Both the position numbers and the translations under genes were made by a program. Below, one piece after another: positions 53,689 to 61,811 of a stretch of 64,000 bases of DNA. How positions within the stretch are numbered: position 1 is the first letter of the stretch; each line of letters starts with the position of its first letter. The notes beneath the pieces were generated by a model. It was not told the DNA's origin. It worked only from the letters and a program-made list of their open reading frames with translations, and did no database searches. Source of the stretch: Candidatus Obscuribacter sp. (GTDB taxonomy: Bacteria > Cyanobacteriota > Vampirovibrionia > Obscuribacterales > Obscuribacteraceae); assembly GCA_016712465.1 (NCBI GenBank), contig JADJQZ010000001.1:2666001-2730000 (forward strand), in the 5' to 3' direction.

Positions 53689-55332
53689 CTACTTGCCGCT
53701 CTGGAGCAAAAGGGCTTCCAATTTAGCCTTCATAGCTTTCAGTGGTTGCATGTCGCCTTTCTTGGCGGCAATCTCCACACCCTTGCCGTAATATTCCGCG
53801 GCCCTGGCTAAATTGCCCAGGGCTTCATAGGCTTTACCCAAATCCTCATAGCACTGGGTGTGATTTTCCTTTATGGCAATGGCCTTCTCCAGATAACCAA
53901 TAGCCCGCTCATGCTCGCCTAAGATGTTGTAGCAATTGCCCAGTCCTTGATTGGCGAAGAGATCATCGGGATCGATTTCCAGTACTTCCTGGAAGAGCTT
54001 GATGCGCTCGGCGGCTTCTTTGCGTTCCTTTTCCTGTTCTTCTCTGGCATTTTTCTCCTGCATGGCTTCCTTAGCGGCCTGGCGCATGCGGATGCTCATT
54101 GAAACGGCTTTTTCTTCCTCCGCCATTTCCTTGTCGCCCTTTTCCAGATAGAAAACCGAGAGGTTGGCGTGGGCCATGATCGAATCGGGATTGAGGGCGG
54201 CAAGTTCTTTCATGCAGGCGATGGCCTCGTCAATGTGCTTACCATCGTCCACTTTGGAAAGCATTACCCCAAGAGCCTCGTAGCCGTCTTCGAAAGAGGG
54301 CGCCAGGAGGACGACTTGTTTGAGGGTCTGGATGGCGACGGCGCCGTTGCCGGCGGTAAAGTCTTGCAGTGCTTCTTCATAGAGGCTCTGAGCAAGATCC
54401 TCGTCTTTCTCCGGCTCCATGAAGGGCAAGACCTGCACCTGCGCTTTGAGCGGCAGGCGCTTGCCTTCAACTTCCACATAGCCTTCAATTTCGCGGCCCG
54501 GCACGCGCAAATCGCGCTTGAGAAAAGCGAGGGCAATATGTTTGGACAGTCTCGGGCTGAAGCCATGGGAAGCCAGGGTTCCGGCTGTTTCTTCCGCATT
54601 TAGATGGAACTGCGAGCCGACGGGAAAGTTTATTGCTTCGCTGCTTTTGAGCACCAGACCCACCAGTTGTCTGGAAGGCGAGCCCTGGGCTTTCACTCTT
54701 GCCAGAACTTCCTGACCCTGAAAACAACCTTTGGTGTAAGAGACGGCCGGTGAACTCAAGGATAGTTCCACAATCAAGCTGTCGCTGTAGTCGGTGAGAA
54801 ACTCCGCTTGCCCGGCCTCGACGCGACGAATAAGCAGTTCTTCCCTGGAAAGCTGGGGTAGAGTCAGTGAATCTTCTTCGCTGAAGATAATGAAAGTAGG
54901 ACAGGGCGTAATATGGATCCTGGCGATGAAGCCCTTGTTGAGGGGCATGAGGGCGGCTCTGGTGCTTGCCGGTGAAGGAAGCTTGAGGGAGGCATGGCTG
55001 CCGCTCACAAGTTGGCAAAAGGGAAATACCAGGGGCACGACTTCCACTTTGTCGGCAAATATAAAGCGCTCCAGGTGCTCGATGATGGCTTGTTTCTGCG
55101 CCTCGGGGGCGAGAATGAGAAAGGCGGTCGGGCTCTTTTTGTAGAGATTGAAATAGGCAATGACCTTGGCTTTGCGATCAAGCAGGCTCGACTCTTGACC
55201 GTCCCCGATTTGCAAGGCTTTCACGTCGGAAGTGGTCTGTGCCTGCAAGAAGCGTTCTGCATCTTCACCTTTTACCTCTATAAGCAGGTAATCTTGTGCC
55301 AGTTTGCCGGTAGGGAAAGTTTCTTCAATCAT
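53689..55332 (-). CDS. ygfZ: YgfZ/GcvT-like folate-binding protein fused to TPR domain
   Basis: A 547-residue protein. Residues 1-320 are a YgfZ domain, with the signature KGCFQGQEVLAR at 201-212 around its conserved Cys. YgfZ binds tetrahydrofolate and helps maintain certain Fe-S enzymes (for example MiaB). Residues ~325-545 are TPR units (EDGYEALGVMLSKVDDGKHI, then ANQGLGNCYNILGEHERA) with a charged coiled coil near 410-440. YgfZ proteins are normally ~325 residues, so the TPR tail is an unusual fusion. The erpA gene immediately upstream supports a role in Fe-S assembly. A terminator-like hairpin lies between the two. Confidence 0.85.
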   Translation of the reverse strand: MIEETFPTGKLAQDYLLIEVKGEDAERFLQAQTTSDVKALQIGDGQESSLLDRKAKVIAYFNLYKKSPTAFLILAPEAQKQAIIEHLERFIFADKVEVVPLVFPFCQLVSGSHASLKLPSPASTRAALMPLNKGFIARIHITPCPTFIIFSEEDSLTLPQLSREELLIRRVEAGQAEFLTDYSDSLIVELSLSSPAVSYTKGCFQGQEVLARVKAQGSPSRQLVGLVLKSSEAINFPVGSQFHLNAEETAGTLASHGFSPRLSKHIALAFLKRDLRVPGREIEGYVEVEGKRLPLKAQVQVLPFMEPEKDEDLAQSLYEEALQDFTAGNGAVAIQTLKQVVLLAPSFEDGYEALGVMLSKVDDGKHIDEAIACMKELAALNPDSIMAHANLSVFYLEKGDKEMAEEEKAVSMSIRMRQAAKEAMQEKNAREEQEKERKEAAERIKLFQEVLEIDPDDLFANQGLGNCYNILGEHERAIGYLEKAIAIKENHTQCYEDLGKAYEALGNLARAAEYYGKGVEIAAKKGDMQPLKAMKAKLEALLLQSGK

Positions 55333-55366
55333 TTAAGGAGCACTCTTTTCATTGGGTAGAAACGGA

Positions 55367-55392
55367 AAACGAGCTGCACGGGCAGCTCGTTT
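55367..55392 (-). terminator. hairpin between erpA and ygfZ-TPR
   Basis: An 11-bp perfect stem (AAACGAGCTGC/GCAGCTCGTTT) with a 4-nt loop, followed on the minus strand by a T-rich stretch (TTTTCCGTTT). It looks like a Rho-independent, perhaps leaky, terminator reducing readthrough from erpA into ygfZ. Confidence 0.7.
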
Positions 55393-55414
55393 CCCAGGAT
55401 AGATGTTGCAAGTC

Positions 55415-55765
55415 TTAGACGGAGAAGGAACTGCCGCAACCGCAGCTACCTTTGGCCTGGGGATTCTTGATCACGAAGCCCTGACCATTGAGACCACCCT
55501 GGAAGTCCAGGTTGGTACCTTTGAGGTAGATGGCGCTTTTAGGGTCGATGAAGATTTTGACTCCGAAGGCTTCCACTACATGGTCCTTTTCCTGGGCATT
55601 ATCGAATCTCATACCGTAGGACATGCCGGAGCATCCGCCACCACGAATCTCCATTCTCAGACCGGTTTTGTCCGGTTCTTCCGTGAGCAGGCGTTTGATT
55701 TCACCGGCGGCGGCTTCGGTCAAGGTAATTACCTGTGTTTGCTCTTGGGTTGTGGTTTCAGACAT
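55415..55765 (-). CDS. erpA: A-type iron-sulfur carrier protein (ErpA/IscA/SufA family)
   Basis: This encodes 116 residues from ATG 55765, behind GGAGGGGG; a longer frame to 55813 lacks an RBS. It carries the three conserved cysteines of A-type carriers: GGGCSGMSYG and GSCGCGSSF. It transfers [2Fe-2S]/[4Fe-4S] clusters to target proteins. ErpA, IscA and SufA cannot be told apart reliably here, so the symbol is provisional. Its position before the YgfZ-TPR gene links both to Fe-S maintenance; YgfZ and IscA-type proteins have been functionally connected in E. coli. Confidence 0.9.
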   Translation of the reverse strand: MSETTTQEQTQVITLTEAAAGEIKRLLTEEPDKTGLRMEIRGGGCSGMSYGMRFDNAQEKDHVVEAFGVKIFIDPKSAIYLKGTNLDFQGGLNGQGFVIKNPQAKGSCGCGSSFSV

Positions 55766-56026
55766 GCTTTCCCCCTCCGGGACGGATCCAGTAGACTTCC
55801 GAGTTACTGTCAATAATCTAGCATAAGCGCCCCGGCAATTCCCTTCCCTAACAATTGTTTCGTCTTTGCAACTATTGAAAGGCAGATCTTAGCCCCGTCG
55901 TCGTCGTTGTCTGAGAGTGTAACAAAAAGCCAATTTACCGGACTCTATCCCCCCTCTGGAGGGATGTCAGGGGTTATAACGGTATAAGGGGCTCCCGTAG
56001 TTGCCGCGTTTTCTTTGGTGAATCAG

Positions 56027-56497
56027 ATGGAATCAGACGGAAATAAGACTTGCTTTATCACTAATCTCAAATGCGCCTGGAATAAGTTACTGGAGAAGTT
56101 CTTCAGAAAAGGAGGGGAGTCTCAAAGCCCCGCTGAGAGCCGAGAATTGAGCCCAGTCTTACACGAAGGTCTCAAGGAAACAGGTCGGGCTATGTCTCAG
56201 AGCATCAGTCGCCTTTCTCAAAATCGACTGCATGCCATGGAAGGCGATCGTTCCAACCAGTTAGGTAAGCTGCGGGCTGCCGCCCGCCATGAAGTGGAAG
56301 TGGACGGCAAGGACGCCTGGTTCGGTAAAGAGGTGGTGGGACTGGCCGCCGAGGGACCGGTGCGGGCCAGAGCCAATGTGCAGGCCCGGGCCCAGGCACG
56401 CATGGGCTCTCGGGTGACGGAAGCGCGGCTGACCAATACTCGTTTGCGAGCCCTGGCCGAAGCTCTTGAGCCCCCGGAAGAAAAACACGACGAGTAG
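56027..56497 (+). CDS. basic hypothetical protein
   Basis: This encodes ~156 residues from ATG 56027; GTG 56018 and TTG 56015 are in-frame alternatives, and none has a strong RBS. The protein is helical and polar, rich in Arg/Ala/Glu (RARANVQARAQARMGSRV, then RLTNTRLRALAEAL), with no signal or membrane segment. A weak heptad pattern suggests a coiled coil. No family is recognised. It is the only plus-strand gene between the minus-strand erpA and Nudix genes. The DNA strand signal is clear (minus-strand frames here are short shadows), but a functional claim cannot be made. Confidence 0.5.
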   Translation: MESDGNKTCFITNLKCAWNKLLEKFFRKGGESQSPAESRELSPVLHEGLKETGRAMSQSISRLSQNRLHAMEGDRSNQLGKLRAAARHEVEVDGKDAWFGKEVVGLAAEGPVRARANVQARAQARMGSRVTEARLTNTRLRALAEALEPPEEKHDE

Positions 56498-56510
56498 ACC
56501 AAACGAAAAA

Positions 56511-57113
56511 TTAGCGGCTGAAGGTTAGAATCTTGCCGGCCACTCGTTGCAGTCTGACTCCATAGGCTCCGCTAAGCAACTCCTCTAAAGGCAGCCAGCG
56601 AAACTGGCTCACTTCCTCTTCTTGCAGGTTGAGTTTGTGGGCGCCTTCTGAAAGTTCGTATACGTACTGAAAGTCGTGGTGAAGGTGCGGCCCTTCGCCT
56701 TTGCCCGGGTTCTCAGGAATTTTATGGGAATCAACATCGATGGGCAGTCCCTCACCGAATTTGCCGTGTAGGCGGTGCAATTTCAGCCCGTGCCCGTCCA
56801 CGGTGATGCCGGTTTCTTCCACCAGTTCTCTCAATGAGCCGTCTGCGGGCCATTCCTCAAAATCCAGATGACCACCGGGTTGCAGCCAGCGCTTCAACAT
56901 ATTGTGTTTGATCAGGAGGACGCGATTTTGATCATCCACCACCAGTGCGCTGCCGGTGAGATGACCGACCATGTTTTTGCGATTGGTCAATTCGCGATCT
57001 TGTTCTTCCACCTGCTTGAGCAGCACTTCAAGACGGGGTTGGTCTTCCGACCAGTGCTGCAAATACTCTTGCAAAAGGCGGGCAATTGATTCTAGGTAGT
57101 TTCCCGTCATCAT
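56511..57113 (-). CDS. Nudix hydrolase
   Basis: This encodes ~200 residues from ATG 57113 (the TTG at 57122 is less likely). The Nudix box is complete: GHLDFEEWPADGSLRELVEE then TGI, fitting Gx5Ex7REUxEExGU. It hydrolyses nucleoside diphosphates linked to other moieties, but the substrate is not predictable. A ~50-residue helical N-terminal extension (LQEYLQHWSEDQPRLEVLLK) precedes the fold. The surroundings of GHLTGSALVVDDQNRVLLIK match the MutT/NUDIX start. It slightly overlaps or abuts the end of the gene upstream (57119), so the two are probably cotranscribed. Confidence 0.85.
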   Translation of the reverse strand: MMTGNYLESIARLLQEYLQHWSEDQPRLEVLLKQVEEQDRELTNRKNMVGHLTGSALVVDDQNRVLLIKHNMLKRWLQPGGHLDFEEWPADGSLRELVEETGITVDGHGLKLHRLHGKFGEGLPIDVDSHKIPENPGKGEGPHLHHDFQYVYELSEGAHKLNLQEEEVSQFRWLPLEELLSGAYGVRLQRVAGKILTFSR

Positions 57114-57118
57114 GGTTC

Positions 57119-57676
57119 TCAAAACTCAAACAAGACCTGGGCTATTGTTGCCATCACCTGTAGTGTCTCTCTCGCCACGTCGTAACTGAGACCTTTGAAG
57201 TTGGTCGGACAAATGAGACAAAGTCCCTTGCCGCCCTGAATGTGGAATTCGCGAAAGCCGTTAAAACGCTGCAAGTCTCTCAGTTTCTCGGCCATACCCG
57301 GATAGCCGATGAAGCGCTGGCAAATGTCCAGGTCTTCCGAATGGGCCAGTAGTTCGCTGTCAAAGACTTTTATGCCAGTGGGCCTTTCGTGAGCGTCAAT
57401 GAGCAAGAGCCGCCCCAGGAAGCCGGATAAGCCTTTCGCTACTTTGGGTGTCACCACAATAGTGAAGCTGGGTTTTGTGCCTTGATGCTCGTGCAGCACA
57501 TCGGTTTCCAGAAAGAAGCTGGTGCCGAAGGGAAAATCGGGTTTTATCGCTTCGATTGTGGCGGGAAAGCCCAGCACGGAACCTTTGATGCAGACGGCGA
57601 CGCGCTCGCAGTCGTCCACCACTTTCCCATCCACGATGGTGGCGAAGTTCTTTTGTTTGTCTTCTACGCTTGTCAC
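57119..57676 (-). CDS. hypothetical alpha/beta protein
   Basis: A 185-residue protein starting at GTG 57676, six bases after the upstream TPR stop. It has no signal peptide or membrane helix. Several strand-helix segments (ERVAVCIKGSVLGFPATIEA, then PSFTIVVTPKVAKGL, then GGKGLCLICPTNFKG) suggest a compact domain, but no motif identifies a family. It lies between a TPR gene and a Nudix gene and shares their strand and spacing, so it is probably in an operon with them. The start is uncertain because no clear RBS is present. Function is unknown. Confidence 0.55.
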   Translation of the reverse strand: MTSVEDKQKNFATIVDGKVVDDCERVAVCIKGSVLGFPATIEAIKPDFPFGTSFFLETDVLHEHQGTKPSFTIVVTPKVAKGLSGFLGRLLLIDAHERPTGIKVFDSELLAHSEDLDICQRFIGYPGMAEKLRDLQRFNGFREFHIQGGKGLCLICPTNFKGLSYDVARETLQVMATIAQVLFEF

Positions 57677-57682
57677 TGTTTT

Positions 57683-58729
57683 CTATTCGAAACCGGGCTC
57701 GACCGGGGGTCTGGCTTTCAAGTCGGTCTGATTCTTATCGCCCGAGGGATGATAGAGTTTCATTTTTACCGCCTCGGCTTTTTCTTTGCCTTCCTTGCCA
57801 TCCTTACGCTTCAATAAGTTGAAGCCGCGCTTGGCTGGTTTTTCAGCCTTTTGTGAGTCATGGGTGACTTTCACATTGGGCTCGGAGAGGGCATGGGCTT
57901 TGGTATGGTTCTTCAGTTCGTGGTCGATATTGGCTCCCACCACTTTCATGGGCTCCTCTTCGGTTTCGCCCGAGGCTTTCGCCTCTTTGGCAAACTTGTC
58001 GGTGAGGGCGGCCACTTGCTTGCGAGCGTCTCTGGCGTACTCGGATTCCGGCTCCAACTCTACGGCGCGGGAAAGCAGGTAGTGGGCCTGTCCATCGTGG
58101 TTGCGCTTGAGCATCAACAAGCCCAGGGAATAATAAGCCTGGGCCAGGTCCGGTTGTAGTTTGAGCGCCGTGGAAAAGGCCTTCTGGGCATCATCGAGCT
58201 GGTCCAGGCTTTCCATGGCTTTGCCCATGTTGAGATAGGCGGAGGCGAATTTGGGGTCTACCTTGACGGCTTCCTGCCACTTTTCGATAGCTTCTTCCTT
58301 CTTGCCCCGGAAGAAGAGCACCGAGGCCAGACCATTGAGGGAGGAGGCCCGGTCCGGCTTGAGGGCAACAGCCTTGAGCAGCGCTTCTTGAGCTTTTGCG
58401 TAATTTTTCTGTTGAATATAGGTGAGACCGAGGTTGCAGTAGGCCTGTTCCATACGGTCATCGAGGGCAATTGCCTGTTTATAGGCTTCCACGGCTTTAT
58501 TGAAGTAACCGGTCTTGTAGAACTCCCGCCCCTGGTTGTAGCGGGCCACGGCTTCCCGGTTGTAGCCTTTCTTAGCTGGTTTTTCGTCACCGCCCTCAGC
58601 CTGCGCCGGCAACGCCTGCGCTAGAACCAGGCATAGGGTTAGAAGCCGGAGAACATTGAGCGCCGTGAGGCTCAGTGCATTTTTTCTTTTGTACTGGTTC
58701 AAGGTTTTAATGTTCTGCGCCGGAGCCAT
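57683..58729 (-). CDS. secreted TPR protein
   Basis: A 348-residue protein. A signal peptide or N-terminal anchor spans residues ~17-45 (LTALNVLRLLTLCLVLAQAL). Six TPR units follow (EQAYCNLGLTYIQQKNYAKA, then ASAYLNMGKAMESLDQLDDA, then AQAYYSLGLLMLKRNHDGQA). The C-terminal ~100 residues are polar and Lys/Glu-rich with no TPR (GETEEEPMKVVGANIDHELK). It is expected in the periplasm as a scaffold. It reads into the hypothetical and Nudix genes downstream with only 6 bp between. No catalytic motif is visible. Confidence 0.75.
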   Translation of the reverse strand: MAPAQNIKTLNQYKRKNALSLTALNVLRLLTLCLVLAQALPAQAEGGDEKPAKKGYNREAVARYNQGREFYKTGYFNKAVEAYKQAIALDDRMEQAYCNLGLTYIQQKNYAKAQEALLKAVALKPDRASSLNGLASVLFFRGKKEEAIEKWQEAVKVDPKFASAYLNMGKAMESLDQLDDAQKAFSTALKLQPDLAQAYYSLGLLMLKRNHDGQAHYLLSRAVELEPESEYARDARKQVAALTDKFAKEAKASGETEEEPMKVVGANIDHELKNHTKAHALSEPNVKVTHDSQKAEKPAKRGFNLLKRKDGKEGKEKAEAVKMKLYHPSGDKNQTDLKARPPVEPGFE

Positions 58730-58921
58730 ATCTAATCGTCACTCAAAGAAATGCTTACAACTGGGCTATTATAGCCGCTCTCAGGAATTCAGCGTCATTT
58801 CCCAAGCTTTAGACAAGTATTCTGTAATGTCCCACTGTACGTGTTTTCCACCTTGCGACCCGTCTTTGCCTTGCTTAAGCTATTGATTACTCACAAACCC
58901 CCATTAATTTGAATTTTTCTT

Positions 58922-60121
58922 ATGACTAAGGAATTCGGCTCGCTGGACAAACCCAGCCTAAAACTCTCAGATCTGCCTTCCTCCTTGCCGGATGGCCATC
59001 ATGCCGTGCGCTTCGACCGCGGTGATAAGGTGGGGAACCGCCAGGTGGAAGCTTCCGCGCAGACGGACCGTCTCTTCAGCCAGGAAGTTCAGGAATTGCG
59101 CCTGAAAGGTGAGGTTTCACCCGAAAAGCTCAAACAGACTGCCTTTCGGGCCCTTGACCGGCTTTTCGGGCAGGCGTCCGCCCTTGAGGGCTCCAACGAG
59201 ATGAGCCCCGAGCAAAGTCGTTTTCGCTCGGATTTTTCCGAGCTTGGTAAGTCTTCCGGCAAGAGCGGCAATGCCCGCGATATTTTTAGAGATGCCGAAG
59301 CCCGGGCTCTTCTGCCGATGATTGGCGACAATAGAGCCGGGCTTTTCGATGACAGCCAGACCGCCAGTCCCCTGGACAATGTGCCTCTGAAGAACATCAA
59401 CGGTTCCTTCTTCTCCCAGGCCGATCTGGAAAAGATTGCCGCCGGCGGCTCAGTGGAAATAAGTTTGACTGCTCGCGATTTGCCTGGCGGTCGCCGTCAG
59501 GGTCGCTATATCCGCCTGCCGGGCAGTGGCAGTGATGTTGATAAAGTGGTGGCTCTGATTGGTCAGAATGAAGGAAAGGCCAATTCCATCAACTGGAACG
59601 ATAATGGCGCAGGCATTTCCGTCGGCATTCAGCAGAGCAACCAGAGAGGCGGCAACCTGCCCGAGCTTCTGCAACGTATGCACTCGGCCAATCCCCAGAA
59701 ATTCAATCAAATTTTCGGGGCCAATGCTTCCCGCATGCTGAACGAAAACTTTGTGCGCAATGCTCATTTCTCACCCAGAAATGAGCTGGGAAGAGCCATG
59801 GTGAGAGCCGTCAATGAGCCGGAATTTCAAAGGGCGCAGGTAACCCTGGTGAGAGAACATGTACAACGGGCCGCGGAAATCGCCCGCGGGCTCGGCATAA
59901 AATCTACAATGGGTGTGGCTCTGGTGGCCGACCTCACCAATCAGTTCGGTGAAGGCGGTGCGCTCAAGTATTTGCGGCAGGCCCGGGGCAGGCATTCTGA
60001 AGAAGCTAAAATTACCGCCATCGCCAGAGCCTCGGAGGGCGGACATGCGCACAGACGGCAGCGTTTCAACTCTATAGCACGCTCCGGTATAGTTTCCAGT
60101 CAGGAAAACTTCATGGCTTAG
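58922..60121 (+). CDS. lysozyme-superfamily-like candidate, possible muramidase
   Basis: A 399-residue protein starting at ATG 58922. The N-terminal ~180 residues are polar and Lys/Arg/Ser-rich. At ~200 a compact domain begins with VVALIGQNEGKANSINWN, then DNGAGISVGIQQSNQRGGNL and an ALVADLTNQFGEGGALKYL near 335. The glutamate of QNEGK with the polar NxNDxGxGISVG strand recalls lysozyme-like muramidases and chitosanases, which use a Glu and a nearby Asp/Thr. This is resemblance, not a firm assignment. There is no signal peptide, so export would need another route. It overlaps convergent aroQ by four bases. Confidence 0.45.
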   Translation: MTKEFGSLDKPSLKLSDLPSSLPDGHHAVRFDRGDKVGNRQVEASAQTDRLFSQEVQELRLKGEVSPEKLKQTAFRALDRLFGQASALEGSNEMSPEQSRFRSDFSELGKSSGKSGNARDIFRDAEARALLPMIGDNRAGLFDDSQTASPLDNVPLKNINGSFFSQADLEKIAAGGSVEISLTARDLPGGRRQGRYIRLPGSGSDVDKVVALIGQNEGKANSINWNDNGAGISVGIQQSNQRGGNLPELLQRMHSANPQKFNQIFGANASRMLNENFVRNAHFSPRNELGRAMVRAVNEPEFQRAQVTLVREHVQRAAEIARGLGIKSTMGVALVADLTNQFGEGGALKYLRQARGRHSEEAKITAIARASEGGHAHRRQRFNSIARSGIVSSQENFMA

Positions 60122-60564
60122 TTGTCTTGCTGGCGCAATAGCCGATTCAGGGCCGTAACCGCAGTTTCGTAGCCGGCCGGACCGAGACCGACGATGACAC
60201 CACTGGCGATATCGGAAAGCAGGCTTTTGCGGCGGAATTCCTCGCGTTTATAAACGTTGGAAATATGCACTTCAATGAAGGGCAGACCGACATCGAGGAA
60301 GGCATCGCGCAGGGCTATGGAAGTGTGACCGTAGGCGCCGGGGTTAATCACTATGCCGCGGGTGCCGTCTTCCGCCGCTTCTTGAATGCGGTCGATGAGG
60401 GCACCTTCGTGATTGCTTTGGAAGAAAGTCAGTTCGGTGCGGGGAAAGCTCTCGTGCAATCCGGCTTCAATGTCTTTGAGGCTCAAACTGCCGTAGAGAG
60501 AATTGTCTCGTTTGCCAAGGCGGTTCAAGTTGGGACCGTTGATGACGAGCAGCTTGCTTTTCAC
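60118..60564 (-). CDS. aroQ: type II 3-dehydroquinate dehydratase
   Basis: A 148-residue dodecameric DHQase that dehydrates 3-dehydroquinate in the shikimate pathway. Landmarks are NGPNLNRLGKR, the catalytic Tyr in LYGSLSLKD, the substrate loop NPGAYGHTSIALRDA, and the His in EVHISNVYKREEFRRKS. I start at GTG 60564 because it overlaps the upstream TGA (GTGA), rather than at 60609, which would put the start inside the preceding gene. It follows a hypothetical gene and aroK on the same strand, forming an aro cluster that lacks aroB. Confidence 0.94.
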   Translation of the reverse strand: MKSKLLVINGPNLNRLGKRDNSLYGSLSLKDIEAGLHESFPRTELTFFQSNHEGALIDRIQEAAEDGTRGIVINPGAYGHTSIALRDAFLDVGLPFIEVHISNVYKREEFRRKSLLSDIASGVIVGLGPAGYETAVTALNRLLRQQDN

Positions 60565-61190
60565 GACTGCAGCTCTTCTTCTTCCATTTCCAGTGCTTCC
60601 AGGGCGCACTGAGCTTCCACCAGGAAGGGATCGTTTCTGGTCAGAAGCTGTTCCCGTCTCACCAGTTGTATAAGTTCGCCCAAGATGTCTATGACCGGCA
60701 TGTTGATGCCTTCCTGGGTGGGTAGTTCTCTGTCGATGACAAACATGGCGGCGCCCAAAAGCACGCGCGCTTCCACGGGTCTCAGTTCTTTTGACTGCAG
60801 AATTTCATTGAAAAGCTCGGTTTCGACCCGGTGTTCCATGACTAAAGCTTTTGAAAAATTGAGCACGGAATTTAAGAGCCCCTTGCTTCTTTCTTCCGGC
60901 AAGGAGGCTGCCGCCCGGATCAAGTTCAGTCTGTTGCCGGCATCACCAAGGCTCTCGGCGCTATCCACCAGGTTTCTCACCTGGTTGGCTTTGGTGTTGA
61001 ACTGACGACGCAGTTCGTTTTCAGCCACGGAGGAGACAGGCTTGGTGGCTGCGTCGAAGCGCTTGTCGTAGTAGTCTTGCACGTGTTGACGCTTGAGCTC
61101 AATTCCGAAGGGCATAAGCTCCATAAAAATGGATTCCAGTCCTTCCAGTTGGGACTGCAGATACATGAGCTCATCTTGGGTGACGGTCAA
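60561..61190 (-). CDS. hypothetical helical protein between aroK and aroQ
   Basis: This encodes ~209 residues from TTG 61190, chosen because AAGGAG lies six bases upstream; ATG 61166 is the alternative. The protein is all-helical and cytoplasmic (YLQSQLEGLESIFMELM, then AENELRRQFNTKANQVRNL). No motif identifies a family. Its stop overlaps the aroQ start by four bases, so it is translated with aroQ, and aroK lies 80 bp upstream. A link to aromatic biosynthesis is suggested only by position. The gene is certain from the tight packing; its role is not. Confidence 0.6.
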   Translation of the reverse strand: MTVTQDELMYLQSQLEGLESIFMELMPFGIELKRQHVQDYYDKRFDAATKPVSSVAENELRRQFNTKANQVRNLVDSAESLGDAGNRLNLIRAAASLPEERSKGLLNSVLNFSKALVMEHRVETELFNEILQSKELRPVEARVLLGAAMFVIDRELPTQEGINMPVIDILGELIQLVRREQLLTRNDPFLVEAQCALEALEMEEEELQS

Positions 61191-61270
61191 GGATAACTCC
61201 TTACAAGTCCAGGTCAGGGAACAAACGACTAATCCCAAATAATATCACTGACGGTGAGCCTCCATGGAAA

Positions 61271-61792
61271 TTATTGCAAGTAGTTCAAGATTGTCTCCAC
61301 CGTCTCTTCTACTGTCATCCCTCTGGTATCAACCGTATGGCGGCTCTGACCGTAAAAGGCAGCTCTCTTGGCAAGAAGGGTGTCAATTCTTTCTGTTAAC
61401 TCACCGGCACCGTTTTTCAGCATAGGGCGTTCCACATCGCCGCTTACTCTCTTGGCAAGAGTGGCGGAGTCTGCCTTCAAATAGAAAGTAATGCCAAGCT
61501 TTTGCAAGATTTCGAGATTGTTTTCGCTGGCCGGCAAGCCGCCGCCGGTGGCCATGACAAAGGGGCTGCCGGTTTTTTCCATGGCAATCTGGCGCAGCAG
61601 TTCATTTTCCATGGTCCGGAATGCCGCCTCGCCCATGGTGGCAAAAATTTGAGCGGGACTCATGGCGGTTGCTTCTTCAATCAAAGCATCCGTATCTAAA
61701 AGCAAGTAGCCAAGCCGTTCTGCCAGCAGCTTTGAACAACTGGTCTTGCCCGCTCCGGAAGGACCGAGCAAAATGAGATTTTCCTGGAGCAC
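61271..61792 (-). CDS. aroK: shikimate kinase
   Basis: A 173-residue P-loop kinase that phosphorylates shikimate. It shows Walker A LLGPSGAGKTSCSKLLAERL, the shikimate-binding DTDALIEEATAM (Asp) and GGGLPASE, the Arg of ERPML, and the adenine-loop region. The start is GTG 61792; no good RBS or ATG is nearby. The preceding TPR gene ends 19 bp upstream, so it may share that transcript. It pairs with aroQ (shikimate pathway) two genes downstream. The length is normal for AroK/AroL. Confidence 0.92.
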   Translation of the reverse strand: MLQENLILLGPSGAGKTSCSKLLAERLGYLLLDTDALIEEATAMSPAQIFATMGEAAFRTMENELLRQIAMEKTGSPFVMATGGGLPASENNLEILQKLGITFYLKADSATLAKRVSGDVERPMLKNGAGELTERIDTLLAKRAAFYGQSRHTVDTRGMTVEETVETILNYLQ

Positions 61793-61811
61793 TTTGCTGA
61801 TGGCCTGGCCC

